Part shown: positions 1 to 11,010 of the stretch, piece by piece
Layout: each line of letters starts with the position of its first letter
Numbering within the stretch: the stretch's first letter is position 1
Assembly: GCA_037975125.1 (NCBI GenBank)
Contig: CM075855.1
Coordinates: forward strand, 107,787,912 to 107,851,911
Direction of reading: 5' to 3'
DNA length: 64,000 nt
Source: Latrodectus hesperus
Lineage: Eukaryota > Arthropoda > Arachnida > Araneae > Theridiidae
Position numbers and translations under genes: made by a program
The notes under the pieces: generated by a model
Database searches by the model: none
Told to the model about the DNA's origin: nothing
What the model saw: the letters and a program-made list of their open reading frames with translations, nothing else

Positions 1-335
1 GAATGTAAATATAGAGCATGTTTAAAATAAGATGTAAAATATCTAATTGATAAACAAATGTATTTTAAAAATACATTAAATATCTGTTCTATGTAACAAA
101 TTAAAAAAATATAGCTTAATTTCTATTTAAGTAATGGAATAATTAAAGTCTCTCATGGGGGGGGAGTGTCTAACCCCTAGAAAGCGCGTTTCCGGGTGGC
201 TTATAGGTGAATGCCTTCATTGGTTTCCTTTGGGGGTGGTAGAGAGGAAATAAAATTCCCTCCGCGGACCAACAGGCTAAAGTAAAATCCCTTTGGGGTT
301 CTGACAACTTTTTTTCCATGAATTTTGCAATTATT
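1..335. other. unassigned AT-rich flank with G-rich patch
   Basis: I see no gene here. The first 150 bases are AT-rich. Positions 155-300 are less AT-rich and contain a run of eight G. This patch lies directly upstream of a retrotransposon tail on the same strand and may belong to that element, but nothing in it is recognisable. Confidence 0.4.
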
Positions 336-351
336 TCTACTAGTCAAAGGA

Positions 352-595
352 GTTACACCAGGCTTTGTCCTCACTGCCCGGATAACAACAAACTGTTTTA
401 CAACACATCTTTATCTGTCCAGCAACGCCGGCCAAGCTTTTTAATGTAAGCATAGAGAATCCTGTGGATCTCCTTTTTACAGATAATGCTTTGGAGATCG
501 CCAGGTCTGTCTTCGACAGCTTCGGGGACATTAAAGGCTTTTGCACGTACTCCATGGTCACGACATCATCATCAATAATTAAAGAAGTAGATTAA
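352..595 (+). pseudogene. non-LTR retrotransposon C-terminal zinc-knuckle tail remnant
   Basis: The plus strand reads CPHC, then after a frame change near 395 reads QHIFICPAT and a helical stretch (residues NALEIARSVFDSFG), ending in a TAA at 593-595. This C-x2-C ... H-x3-C layout followed by a helical tail is what I expect downstream of the RNase H domain in arthropod non-LTR retrotransposons (Jockey/I-like). It resembles the tails at 14.1 kb and 32.4 kb in this window. No RT or RNase H is attached. The frame break and lack of a start mean it is a dead 3' fragment. The family assignment is from pattern memory only. Confidence 0.45.
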
Positions 596-843
596 GCGCA
601 CAGAAATTTCAGCTGTTGAATCATAAATGAAAAAAAAAAACATTCTGCAATCTCACCTATGGATGAAATCTTTTTGTTGATGAGTAAGTTCCATTATATC
701 ATCAATCTTCAGCGTCCAGCCAATGATATTTTGTGGTACCTATAAGACAAACTGTGAGGAAATATATATAATTTTGGTAGGGATAATTGTGTAGTGGATA
801 TAAAAATTATTTAAAAAAATAGGCAAATGAATTCACATAAACC

Positions 844-1440
844 AATTCATTCAGTACCTAATATGCCCGTTTTGGGCAACTAAGCAAGCCTCAATCCGTC
901 GAGGCATTTTATCAATTAGTACATTCATGAATTCTCTGAGGTAAACTTAGCAAAACCATGCCTACTGCTGTGCGCACATCCTCAACAGTTCACGATAATG
1001 GTCTTCCGTTCAAGTTAAGTTTAATGAAATTCCACATTTTTCCCACGAGATTCAGATCTGGGAAGTTTGCCGGCCAATTAAAGATCTCAAATCTAGTCAC
1101 GTTATTAACAACTTGCCATGCAGCATAAGGCTTGGTATTGCTTTGTTGGAATATAGATTTGGAACGCCTAGAAGCAAGGGTAGAACAAGAGGTTCCAGAA
1201 CTTGTGGGACGCAGAGTTTCGCAGTAAAACAGTCCTCAACGTGAATCAGAGGCACACTATAATCAAACATTATGCCATCCCAAATCATGATACCCATTGT
1301 AGAATCAGTTTCATGATCGCCGAAATAAACTACTTTTCAGAATTCTACGGGTCACCACTACAACCCTCAATTATCACCATTTCTTCACAGGCAGAAACAA
1401 GATTCCACCGTGAGTAATATCATTACCCTTCGATGTTTCA
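844..1440 (-). pseudogene. Tc1-like transposase catalytic-domain remnant
   Basis: Translated on the minus strand, this stretch contains FQQSNTKPYAAW (eroded from the FQQDNAxxH motif carrying the second catalytic Asp). Further on is WPANFPDLNLVGKMWNFIK, matching the WPxxSPDLNPIENLW block that carries the catalytic Glu of Tc1 transposases. The Asp of the first motif and the Glu of the second are both replaced, and frames change several times. No terminal repeats are seen near it. It is an old, inactive Tc1-family copy. Confidence 0.6.
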
Positions 1441-1930
1441 GGAAGAAGGACAATTCTGGTGTCTAGCTTTATTTTGAGAGGTCAATGGTACACCTATTTC
1501 TGGTATCCATGCTCATAGCTGTACTTTATGAAAACTGTTATCTATGCTTTGGATGGACATAGATCCATCTGTTTCTGAAAATACTCAATTTCAAATGTCT
1601 CGTGTGTTAGAGAAAGGATTTTGAACACTAAACTGGCAAATCTGTGCCAATATATGCGTTCCGATGTGAACTTTTGAAAACTGCTTCCACTTCGGGATTG
1701 CACGTAGGTTTTATTCAATCCCTGTGTGACACATAATTGGATGGAACTTACATTGGATCCAACAAGAGTTGCTTTTGCATTCGGTGGAAAACACAAATTC
1801 AGTTCATTAAGTTCAAAAATACGGTATCGTTTCATAGTTGTTAGCTAAAACTATTGAGCATGAGCTCAATAGTTTCAATAGCATGAACTCAATAGTTTCA
1901 ATACAGATATCTTATACATAATATATTATA

Positions 1931-2847
1931 CAGGGTGATCATAATTAAACTGCAAATTTAATAACGCTGTAAAAAAACTCACTGATCAGAAAGACCTGAA
2001 ATTTCACCGGAATATACTTCAAACAGGGGGATTTTGTTTAGCGTGGGAAAAAAATTAGGAAAAAAGTGGCCTATAGATGGCGTTGCACAGGTGGTTATAT
2101 GCAAATTAACATCTTGTATAAAATGCTGAGTAGCTTGAATTCTCGTTAATTGTCGATGGTGATGCAACGCCATTTCGGAAATGACCGTATCAGCCGACAT
2201 TTTCCAACTCCATGGCCGCCACGATCACTGGACATCACTCCCTGTGACTTTTGGCTTTGGAGATTTCGGAAAAATGTTGTGTACTGTGCTCCACTAGACA
2301 CCTTAGCGGATTTGAAATGCTACATTACTCAGCACGTTAACAACATCAGCACTGATACACTCCAAGCTGCTGTGGAAAATACCGTTTTACGTTTACACCT
2401 CTTAACAGAAAATGGTGGACACCATATTGAAAATTTCTTGAAGAAGACTAAGGACAGTTGAAAACCGAATTATTATTGGCTTTTTCTACGGTTTTTGGCC
2501 GCAGGGCAATTAAAAACCAATTTTTTCCTATTCGATGTGGCACCACCTTGTCGCTCTGAATAGGCTTTACACCAAGAGTGCCACAACATCTGCCTGACTT
2601 ACAATAGCACAACTGGTTTAACGTTCAGCTTACAGCCACGATGGATTATCGTTCATGTCAGAATTTATGTAATTAACCTACAGCTGCCTGTGCAACGCCA
2701 TCTATTGGCCACTTGTTTCCTAATTTTTTCACGCGCCAAACAAAATCCCCCTGGTTGAAGTACATTCTGGTGAAATTTCAGGTCTTTCTGACCAGTGGTT
2801 CTTTTTTTACAGCGTTTTAAATTTGTAGTTTAATTATGATCACCCTG
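1931..2847 (+). mobile_element. mariner-like element, internally deleted
   Basis: The ends form near-perfect inverted repeats. The left end starts CAGGGTGATCATAATTAAAC, and the right end is its reverse complement, closing in CACCCTG. Both ends are flanked by the TA expected of Tc1/mariner insertion. At 917 bp it is shorter than an autonomous copy (about 1.3 kb). Direct repeats of the text around 2045-2110 and 2690-2750 lie just inside the two ends in inverted order, so the subterminal zones are also related. It retains only the C-terminal third of a transposase. Confidence 0.85.
2150..2461 (+). pseudogene. mariner-like transposase C-terminal fragment
   Basis: The readable frame contains WPPRSLDITPCDFWLW, which matches the WPPRSPDLTPxDFFLW signature carrying the third catalytic Asp of this mariner group. 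The usual helical C-terminus (LADLKCYITQHV) and the closing NGGHHIENF motif follow. The first catalytic Asp and the DNA-binding domain are absent, and the ATG at 2150 is only the first Met in a truncated frame. It lies inside the TIR-bounded element 1931-2847, so it is a non-functional remnant. Confidence 0.8.
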
Positions 2848-2849
2848 TA

Positions 2850-4048
2850 TTACACTATTACATATTACATTATAAATACAGACGTCTTATAGCCATTTTC
2901 TAAACATTTTCCTAAGTCGTATCTGGTACGCAGATATTGCTCTTTAAAAGTGAAAGTTGTTGACCTTCATGGCTTAATTATGATACTGCATGAATAGATG
3001 CGTGCGAAAATTTAATTGTTTGCATATCCATCTCACATATATGCATAGGTACAGAAGAAATTAACAAGAACACCTAAACATTTATAAAAATGTAAAGGCT
3101 GGTGAGAGATTTGAAAATATAAGTCATGCACACAATTTAATGTGATTTGTAGCCATTTCTTCTGCAAAATAATATAAAGTTCAAGTAGTAAGCGAGATTG
3201 TGAAAATCACATTCATGGATTATTCTCCTGACAAAACTCCACAACTATTCAATGTTGTGATCAGAGGTTTAAAATAAAATTTGATGTGTAACATGAGATG
3301 TACTTTACAAGTCAACAGGACATTCACTTGGTACAATTCGCGAAACGAATACGCGTCTGATTGTCTGTAATAATGTAAATAATTATTCGTAAAACAAGAT
3401 TGCCTGTCTCCGTTACTGTTGTATCTAATTTTGCTAGTTTCTGTAAAACTGTTGCTATAGAATTCTGTGTAGATATTAACTGTTTTCAAAAAGAGATTTC
3501 TCTACTCTTGTTTTTAGCGAACAGACCAGTTTTATTGCTATTATGCATACGGAATACTCTCTGAATGCGGGTAATCTTTTCAAAGGCAATTTGCGCCTTA
3601 ATCTAGTAACTTGCTTTCACTTTTTCGGTACTACTTATCACTACTTCTTTCTGCTTTTACTTCCTTCACTACTGCTTCTTTTTCACTACTTCTTTCGACA
3701 TAGACTGGTACCTTACTTTCGGGTATGACTACCCTTTTCAGCATTCATTTTTCTCGGTTGATCAACTCTGAGCTTCTAATCAATAATCTGTCTGTAGAGA
3801 ACAACTCTTCCATTTTTGTATAAGTTGCCATAACCCTAGATACAGTAGACATTAAAGAACCAATAAGCGTGGCTATATTAAACTGGAGTGTTCCGAAGCT
3901 ACTTTAATTCTGATAAATATCCTTTTTGTGTTTCAGACTATTCAAGCATAATGGCTATTCACTGGAACAGAATATTTCACTTAACTTTTGCATTGACAAA
4001 TGGTAGAAAGACTCCTTCTTTCCCCATCATCACCAGTAACTGATGAAT
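2850..4048. other. AT-rich intergenic stretch, nothing recognised
   Basis: No coding, repeat or RNA signal that I can support. Short open frames on both strands (for example 3220-3489 minus) show no family motif. Confidence 0.4.
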
Positions 4049-4303
4049 GCTGTCCAATGACTGAATGGTTAACATTCCAGATTCCTAGGCTGTTGGTCCC
4101 AGGTTCGAACCCGGGTTATATAATGGTTGTTTCTTTCTTTCTGTGTTTCTTTGTCCTTTCTTTTGAGATGATGAATGAATGTAGTCCTCCCTATAAGCAG
4201 GTTTGTGGTGGTATGACGTGGATAATGCTACTCGCTTCCATGACTCCATGACTTGATTCACGTGTGCTTACTGGATAGTAATCTCTGGCCTTTTTGTGGC
4301 GAA
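4049..4303 (+). repeat. tRNA-headed SINE, family 5, copy 1
   Basis: The head (about 4049-4115) resembles a tRNA, with an A-box-like GACTGAATGGTTAAC and a B box GGTTCGAACCC. A body with CCTATAAGCAGG and an ending CTCTGGCCTTTTTGTGG follows. Copies with the same order lie at 58815-59110 (plus) and 49157-49436 (minus), so this is a dispersed pol III-type SINE and not a tRNA gene. Confidence 0.8.
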
Positions 4304-4374
4304 AAATTAGTACCCCATTCAGATCGTTATTAAAAAAACGTAATTGATGAATTGCTGATATGTATATCAAAAGC

Positions 4375-4899
<525 letters not shown>

Positions 4900-5765
4900 T
4901 TTTTGAAGCCAAATCCAAATATTTGCAGGCAATTATATTTAGTTAATACTACTCCTTTTCAAAACGAGTTGGACGTTATACTTTTTCCTGTACAAAACAA
5001 TACTATGATAATGAATGATTGAAAAAACTCCGGATTGTTTCTCAGAAGATATAGAAATACAGTCCATTTCTATGGCTTTAATATCGAAAATTTTGAAAAT
5101 ATATGAACTTGGATCATTTAAAGCAATTTGTAATCTGGCTGTTTAGTAAAGTTGTGTAAGCTAAAAATGTTGGATTTGCAGTAGACACGCTAGCTGTAAA
5201 ATTCTGTCTTAAAATTTTGATTTACAACTATCAAAAATGAATAATATGTTTGTGCATTCAGCCTTATTTTCTCCAGTGCGTTTTTATTTCTAAAATTTTC
5301 TGGAGAAAATTTTAATTCATAAAAGAATTTTGAACTTATTAGTATTTCAAGAAATATGGCGTAAATTAGGGATTGAAATATGCAGATTTCAAAAAGTTAT
5401 ATAACAATTATTTTTTTAAATATATCATTTATAACAAAAATGAATTTTCAAAAATATGTAACAAAAACATTTGAAACTTCGTGTTCCTAAATTTCAGACA
5501 GTCACCGCCATTTCGTATGATGAAAAAAAGATGAAAAAGGGTTTTGAAAAAATATCATAAACATGAAGCTTAAAAGTAAAATCCCATTTCAGCAGTTTTA
5601 TCCGACAGATAAAATTCTAATAAATATATGTCTGTAGAGCTTTTTATATTTTGAATATTAGAATACAAAAATATTTATTTAATTTGTCGATATTGCACTA
5701 ACGCGTTATGGTTCCCATGCTAGTAACCAATAAATAAGAGCAAATTAAAAGCATGAGGTAAAGAA
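4900..5765. other. AT-rich stretch, nothing recognised
   Basis: No gene, RNA or mobile-element signature seen. Confidence 0.4.
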
Positions 5766-5769
5766 CTTG

Positions 5770-6545
5770 CTGTAAAGGTCACGAGAATCATTTAGAAAAG
5801 ACGACCAAACAATTCATGTTTTGGTGGCAGTGCAACAATAATCGCTCGGTGACATCAGAAATAATAATATGTTGTTGTTGTGTGCCAGCCAGATTGACAA
5901 TACGGGGTGCGCCGCTCCCCTTTTCCAATTGAACCCTATTTTGGTGTGGAGTCCGACTTCCTCAGTACACACATGCCATAGGTACTCGTTAATAGGGTAG
6001 GCAACCATTCACTCCACATTCATACAAGGAAAGGACAAAGACAGGATAGATAGAGAGAAAGTACATCCATGCCCGAACCAGGATTCGAACCCAGGAGCTC
6101 CCTGTCCGCAGTCAGACACGCTGACCACTAGACAAGTTGGGCGGCATCAGAAATGATATTAATTCTCTTTGTGAAAAACGTTTCACCATTGAAGCAAACT
6201 GGTACTCTCTCACAGATTATTTTGCATTGAAAACTCCAGAGATTTTTCTCTGGGGTTCGCGTTCTAAACTCTCTCTAAAGGTCACGTGCGTTATACATAA
6301 AAGACGACCAAAGATTTCAGTATTGAGTGTCTTTGCAACATTAATTGTTCTCCAACATCAGAATTGAAGGTAATCCTCTTCGTGAAAAAATTTTCCCCAA
6401 TGAAACAGACTGACTCTCACTCTCGGATTTATTTGGGCGTCGAACACCCCAGAGATTTTTGCAAAAAGACTACACAAGTGCAGACGTTTTGGAAAAAAAT
6501 TGGTGGATGCTGATGGAAACTTCTTTGAAGAGTGAGAATGGGCAA
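5770..6545 (+). repeat. three degenerate about 210-bp direct repeat units
   Basis: The text AAAGACGACCAAA recurs at about 5798 and 6301, followed in both by similar sequence ending in ACATCAGAA. The segment starting AGAAATGATATTAATTC (6149) recurs as AGAATTGAAGGTAATCC (6359), and both run on to CCAGAGATTTTT. The period is about 210 bp once the SINE at 5867-6144 is removed. The last unit ends in residues resembling a transposase tail (DADGNFFEE), so the repeat may derive from an old Tc1/mariner element. Confidence 0.6.
5867..6144 (-). repeat. tRNA-headed SINE, family 2, copy 1
   Basis: Read on the minus strand, the head at about 6144 carries TTGTCTAGTGGTCAG (A-box-like) and the B box GGGTTCGAATCC. 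The 3' end is a short (CAA)n tail at 5871-5880. It is flanked by a near-perfect target duplication, CATCAGAAAT[A/G]ATA, at 5853-5866 and 6145-6158, which proves insertion into the tandem repeat unit. A sister copy is at 10094-10373. Confidence 0.88.
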
Positions 6546-6559
6546 CACTTTGTGTAAGC

Positions 6560-7290
6560 AATTTTATTTTTGGCCATTAATAAAGGCAAGAACTTCATTG
6601 ATTACCAGTGCTTTACTAATACGAAATTTATGTGATTTAGAAGACTGACATAGTCCTTCATCAGAAATTAACCAATGGTTACATTTTAAAGTGCATATCA
6701 GTTGGTTAAGTTAAAACTTTTTAGTAAACTGTAACCTTATTTTTTAATCAAACTTTTAAAACACTATCTTTTTATTAAATAAATAAAAATTAGTGTTTGA
6801 AATTAAATATAATTTGTCACCAGTATATACAAATAATAATCATGATATAAATAATTTTTTCGATTTTGTGACTATATATCTACCAATATCTCATTGAACT
6901 TTCAACATTTCTTTAATTTTATAAGACCTTGATAGACAGTTTAAATACATTATCTACTAGAATGGTATTGATAAATAAATATTTTTTATTAATATGGAAA
7001 ATTGCCTCAAAAATTCATTTGTTAAATTTTAAATACTTCATAAAATATATTATTAAATAAGATTTATGATCAAATTATGAAAACATGTAAATGCATATAA
7101 AAAATGAATTTCTCTTAAAACGTGATGATTTTTAATGCACTGCACTTACTCTGACTTCAGATACATTCTTTTGCGCACAATAATGAGGGTGTTTCTGGCA
7201 AAAATGGATATCCGATGGCTTGTGGCAATTTACAGGGTATTTTTTGCAATACTGACTTCTCTTGATTCTGTAATAATAAAAATAAAATCA
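6560..7290. other. AT-rich stretch, nothing recognised
   Basis: No feature seen beyond high AT content. Confidence 0.4.
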
Positions 7291-7293
7291 GCA

Positions 7294-7337
<44 letters not shown>

Positions 7338-7358
7338 TCTATATATATATATATATAC
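7294..7358. repeat. (TA)n microsatellite abutting a mariner end
   Basis: TA dinucleotide run with TATG and TCTA interruptions. It directly abuts the inverted-repeat-like end CAGTATGTCCACTAAAGTCC of the mariner remnant at 7361. Confidence 0.95.
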
Positions 7359-7360
7359 AC

Positions 7361-8232
7361 AGTATGTCCACTAAAGTCCCTTGCCACCCTCTTAGCTAAC
7401 GGAACGGCTATATTCATAAAAGTGGTGTCTAGGTATAGTAAAGTAGCCATGCGCTACCGAATAAAACAGACTACTGCGGCACCTAGTGGAAAACTGTGCA
7501 GTTAGCATTCCTATCTCGAAAACGGAACGAAGTACAGAGAAAAAGTGATGTACAAAATTGTAGAGCATCCTCGATTTAGTAAGAAAAGATACCTTGTAGG
7601 CATTAATGTGAAGAATACAACGGTTAAAACGCGCATTTGTTGTTTCGTGCTGTGACGTGACTAAACGATCTAAGAAAGAAAAAAACAAATAGTTATAACA
7701 ATGTACTTTATTTAAGATGTTCAAACTTCTCACCGTAAGCTGCAATGCACATTTGGATCCTTGCTTGAAAATCACGTTGCACACGTTGGAGCATACAGCG
7801 TGACACGTTGGAACACGCAACCGTAATGCGTCGTTTAAGGTCCTGCAATTTTTGTGGAGGGGTCGCATACACCTGCTGTTTCAAATATCCTCACAGGAAA
7901 AAGTCCAGTGGAGTCAGATCAGGAGAACGAGGAGGCCACTCTTTGAAACCGCCATACCTTAGTATTTGGTTGCCAAATTCCAGATACTGTTTCACTGGAG
8001 ATGTCTAGTGAGCAGGCGCGCCGTCATGTTGAAACCATGGATTCTTAAGATTAAGCAACGGCAGGTTCTCCACAAAATCGGGTATTACCTTCTGCAGCAA
8101 TTGTAAATATCGTGCACCCGTTAACGTGGTATTGTAAAATATTGGGCCTATCAGCTTGTTATTGTAAATTGCGCACCAAACGTTAATAGCATACCGCATT
8201 TGATGTAGAACGTCAACGAAACCAGCACCCAA
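7361..8232 (-). mobile_element. mariner remnant, minus strand
   Basis: The left end starts CAGTATGTCCACTAAAGTCC, typical of a mariner terminus of the CAGxxTGTCCA type. The matching right terminus is missing: the element is cut at 8232, where a second mariner fragment in the opposite orientation begins. It contains the C-terminal half of a transposase on the minus strand (8232 to 7708). Confidence 0.7.
7708..8232 (-). pseudogene. mariner transposase, C-terminal two thirds, broken
   Basis: From 8232 leftwards the minus strand encodes a stretch with WCAIYNNKLIGP, then WFQHDGAPAH, the motif with the second catalytic Asp. After a TAG it continues with WPPRSPDLTPLDFFL (third catalytic Asp) and ends with FEHLK and TAA at 7710-7708. 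The N-terminal helix-turn-helix region and the first Asp are absent. In-frame stops make it non-functional. Mariner transposases act in the nucleus as cut-and-paste enzymes on TA targets. Confidence 0.8.
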
Positions 8233-8234
8233 TA

Positions 8235-8620
8235 ATGGGTGCTTTGCCTATTACACATGCCATTGCACACGTATGTTGTGCCACGTCATACGTGTGCACA
8301 GTTGAGTTTCTTAAACAAAAACAAATTAAAGTGATCGAACATCCGCCGTATTCACCTGATCTAGCTATGTGCGACTTTTGGTTATTCTTTAATCTAAAAA
8401 AGAACTTACGTGGACGTCGTTTTCCTTCAGAAGAAGAGATGGATGTGGCTATAAATGCATTTTTTCATCTATTCGAAGAAATGAATGGCTTGAGGCATTT
8501 AATCTGTGGAAAATTCGTCTACAAAAGTGCATTGATGCTGGAGGAGACTACTTTGAACACACTTAAAATCTTGTAAGTATAACTTTAAGAACCTAGTTGT
8601 ATCTCAAAAATTTCAGAGTG
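8235..8620 (+). pseudogene. second mariner transposase C-terminal fragment
   Basis: The plus strand encodes HPPYSPDLAMCDFWLF, the block with the third catalytic Asp of a different mariner subgroup. A charged helical C-terminus (FPSEEEMDVAINAFF) follows, with TAA at about 8576. Its end, AGAGTGACCCTCGTATA at about 8611-8627, resembles a mariner end joined to a short (TA)n. It is head-to-head with the fragment at 7708-8232, so two unrelated mariner copies have been joined. No catalytic first half is present. Confidence 0.75.
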
Positions 8621-8719
8621 ACCCTCGTATATATATATTAGACAATGAGTATTTAAAGTTTTATATAGTATATAATTTTTTTTATACAAACTCTAGAATT
8701 AGACCCTAAAAATACTCAC

Positions 8720-8920
8720 GGATTTGAGTTGCAGACTGTTATAGCTGGTTGTATGAATTCCTCTATTTCTTTAAAATCCAATTCTCATGATTGTAGGATG
8801 AGAACAAAATTTCGTTAAGAAACTCAGCAGTTGGTACAAACAGCCGCCCACACAAACAGCAAATATCAATCCCTTAGTAATGGACAGCAGGCTGAAGAGC
8901 TTACAGTCTATTTTTTTCAT
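8720..8920 (-). pseudogene. DEG/ENaC channel paralogue, TM1 exon with frame break
   Basis: Minus-strand exon of a second amiloride-sensitive sodium channel family member. A Met codon at 8920-8918 is followed by a hydrophobic helix containing C-V-G-G-C-L-Y-Q, which matches C-T-G-G-F-L-Y-Q of the plus-strand channel exon at 16957-17183. The next shared blocks are S-H-P-T and, after a one-base frame change near 8776-8783, residues ID then FIQP and CNSNP, aligning without gaps to ID, FIEP and CYDNP. The exon ends in CC followed by the donor GTGAGT (8719-8714), the same codon split (CC|G) as the plus-strand gene. Shared intron position and phase make the homology firm. It could be a live gene with an assembly error, or a decayed copy. 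No later exons were found to the left. Confidence 0.8.
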
Positions 8921-9206
8921 TTTTGAATCAATTTCAGAAAAGAGAAAATATTCTTTCGTGCGTACCTTTGAATTTAAGAAAAGAAAATTTATCAATGTAA
9001 AGGAAGCAAATATTATTGTCAAAAGTTTCTGTTTTAAACGATTCAAGAGCATACGAATAATATCTATGCATAATGCATTGCTTTGACAAAATTCCGTGTG
9101 TGAATCCACAGTACTGTTTACCGATCAAAAGCTTAAAACCTATAACCATTTTTTCTGATTCAAAACTTGGAATTGGTAACAATTCAGCTCTTAATACAAA
9201 ATTTTG

Positions 9207-9589
9207 GGGTTAGACTATACTTGAGGGTGCCCCTTGAATTCTCGCCAAGTTTATCGCCAAGCTGGGCGATGTTGTTCTATTTATGGTAATCCTAAACGTT
9301 ATTTTGAAATCTATTCACGGTTCTGATTGGTTTTCTTCTCAGGATAAATTTAAGCAATATCTGTAGGTGTGCTATTAGAGAATTCTGTGTACCTCAAAGT
9401 GAGGATATTCCAGCAAAATAAAGTGAGCACATTTTTCTTCTTTTTTTTTATGTGCTTACTGCATTATTTTTGAAATTTCATTGTGTTTATGCCGCCATTA
9501 CTGTTTGCACAGCGTTCCGCGCGAACAGGATTGGCGCAAAACAAAAATCGCCAATCTCGCCAAGGGGCACCCTCAAATAGATTTTTACC
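9207..9589. mobile_element. hAT-like MITE with GGGTGCCCCTTG termini
   Basis: Both ends carry TTGAGGGTGCCCCTTG in inverted orientation inside about 29-bp imperfect terminal repeats. Outside is a duplicated AAATTTTG(G) at 9199-9207 and 9590-9598, as expected for the 8-bp target duplications of hAT elements. Both subterminal zones repeat the word CGCCAA. At about 380 bp with no frame, it is a non-autonomous element. Confidence 0.78.
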
Positions 9590-10093
9590 AAATTTTGGTA
9601 ATCATTCATGTAATTGATGCACACATGTAATTGATATTCGTAAAATCAAGCATATTTAACATCAAATTAAATATTTGCATAAGATTTCAATTAAAAAAAA
9701 ATTTGCTTGTTGTCTGATTTGTAAACTGAACTATTTTGATCATTATAATCCCGACGTTGTATAAGATGCTAATATGTGTGACATTATATTAAATTAAACT
9801 TAAGAGTGAATCATAGAAGATGTATAAAGATTTCTTATATAAATTTGAATTTAATGAGCCTCCCCGATACATAAATGTATGTAGTAAAAGTTTAAGATTT
9901 TATAACTATTATATTGTATTTTTGTAATCGTAGCTTTAGTACTTTTCAGATGTAAATTTTTATAAATTGTGTGAGGTTTATTCAACAGACACAATCGAAA
10001 TGAACACGGAAGATCCCCAATCAATCGGTCGAAAGATACGGGAGTAGAGAGGACCACGATGGTTTACCCTTATCTATAATGAATTAAAAATGT

Positions 10094-10373
10094 ATTGTTG
10101 TTGTTGTTGTCGTGTGCCAGCTAGGCTGGCGATATGGGGTGCGCTGCTCCACTTTTTCAACTAAACCATATTTTGGTGTGGAGTCCGACTTCTTCAGTAC
10201 GTACATGCCATAGGGACCCGTTTATAGGGTAGGCAACAATACACTCATAGACAGAAAGGACAAAGACAGGATAGATAGAGAAAGATAGTACACCCATCCC
10301 CGAACTGGGATTCGAACCCAGGACTTCCCTATCCGTAGTCAGGGACTCTGACCACTAGACAGGGCAGTCGGCG
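10094..10373 (-). repeat. tRNA-headed SINE, family 2, copy 2
   Basis: Same order as the copy at 5867-6144: tail (TTG)n on the left, then GTGTGCCAGCTAGG, GGTGTGGAGTCCGACTTC and GGTAGGCAAC, with the tRNA-like head at the right carrying GGATTCGAACCCAGG on the plus strand. Confidence 0.85.
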
Positions 10374-10452
10374 AGTTTATTGCTTAATATGGGCAAAAAG
10401 TATTTTCTTCTTAAACTGTGGAAGAATTATTCATAAATTATTGATCGTATTC

Positions 10453-10730
10453 GAAGCCCGGTGGCTTAGTGGCAGTGTTTCACGCTCCCATGACACAGGT
10501 CCGAGGTTCGATTCTCGAGCTGGGCAAGGTTGACTCAGCTTTTCATCCCTTCAGTGGGTCGATTAACTGAGTACCAAGCATGCTTGGGAACTAAACACTG
10601 GGGGTCTTACGTTAGGCTAACCACCTAACTGGGACATATGCTTCACACCCCAGGGCCCTCGGTTATGAAAACAGTTATGGGCACTGTAGGCCTTGGCCCA
10701 CATGGGCTGTCGTTCCACGGAGTTTAGTTT
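10453..10730 (+). repeat. tRNA-headed SINE, family 3, copy 1, with 15-bp TSD
   Basis: The head reads GCCCGGTGGCTTAGTGGCAG, a good pol III A box, with the B box GAGGTTCGATTCT about 40 bases later. The body ends in TCCACGGAGTTTAG and a T-rich tail. It is flanked by a perfect 15-bp duplication, TTATTGATCGTATTC, at 10438-10452 and 10731-10745, diagnostic of LINE-mediated retroposition. A second copy, inverted, is at 59157-59395. Confidence 0.9.
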
Positions 10731-10856
10731 TTATTGATCGTATTCATGTGTTGCCAGAGAGAAGGCTACACTCACCTAAATAGAGCAACCAATTTAACAT
10801 CCTTTTCCCATCGTTCAACAATATACATAGTATGAAAAATTTATAATATCATTGTG

Positions 10857-11010
10857 TCGAGCTAGCTGCTGAATGGTTTGCGCTCTTGTCTTTGGTTCAA
10901 CAGCTCGTGGGTTCGAACCCCACCTTGAGCTGGGATATTGGTAGTAGTTCAGAATCCATTCATAAGTCCCGGTCTAATTAGCCTTTGTGTACAAAAAATT
11001 GAAGGTTAAG
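10857..11010 (+). repeat. tRNA-headed SINE, family 4
   Basis: The head carries GAGCTAGCTGCTGAATGG (A-box region) and a perfect B box, GGGTTCGAACCCC, about 45 bases later. The body is short and its 3' limit is unclear. Only one copy is seen in the window. It does not fold as an intact tRNA that I can support, so I call it a SINE. Confidence 0.6.

Noticed and set aside
1542..1835. 97-codon minus-strand open frame next to the Tc1 fossil
   Set aside because: It lacks the expected helix-turn-helix or catalytic motifs and I cannot tie it to any family.
3220..3489. Minus-strand frame with an acceptor-like TTACAG, considered as the second exon of the 8.8-kb channel paralogue
   Set aside because: An RR block is seen only in a frame whose phase does not fit, and the expected cysteine spacing is absent.
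4049..4120. Stand-alone tRNA gene
   Set aside because: A and B boxes are present, but the sequence continues into a body shared by three dispersed copies, and no full cloverleaf can be supported.
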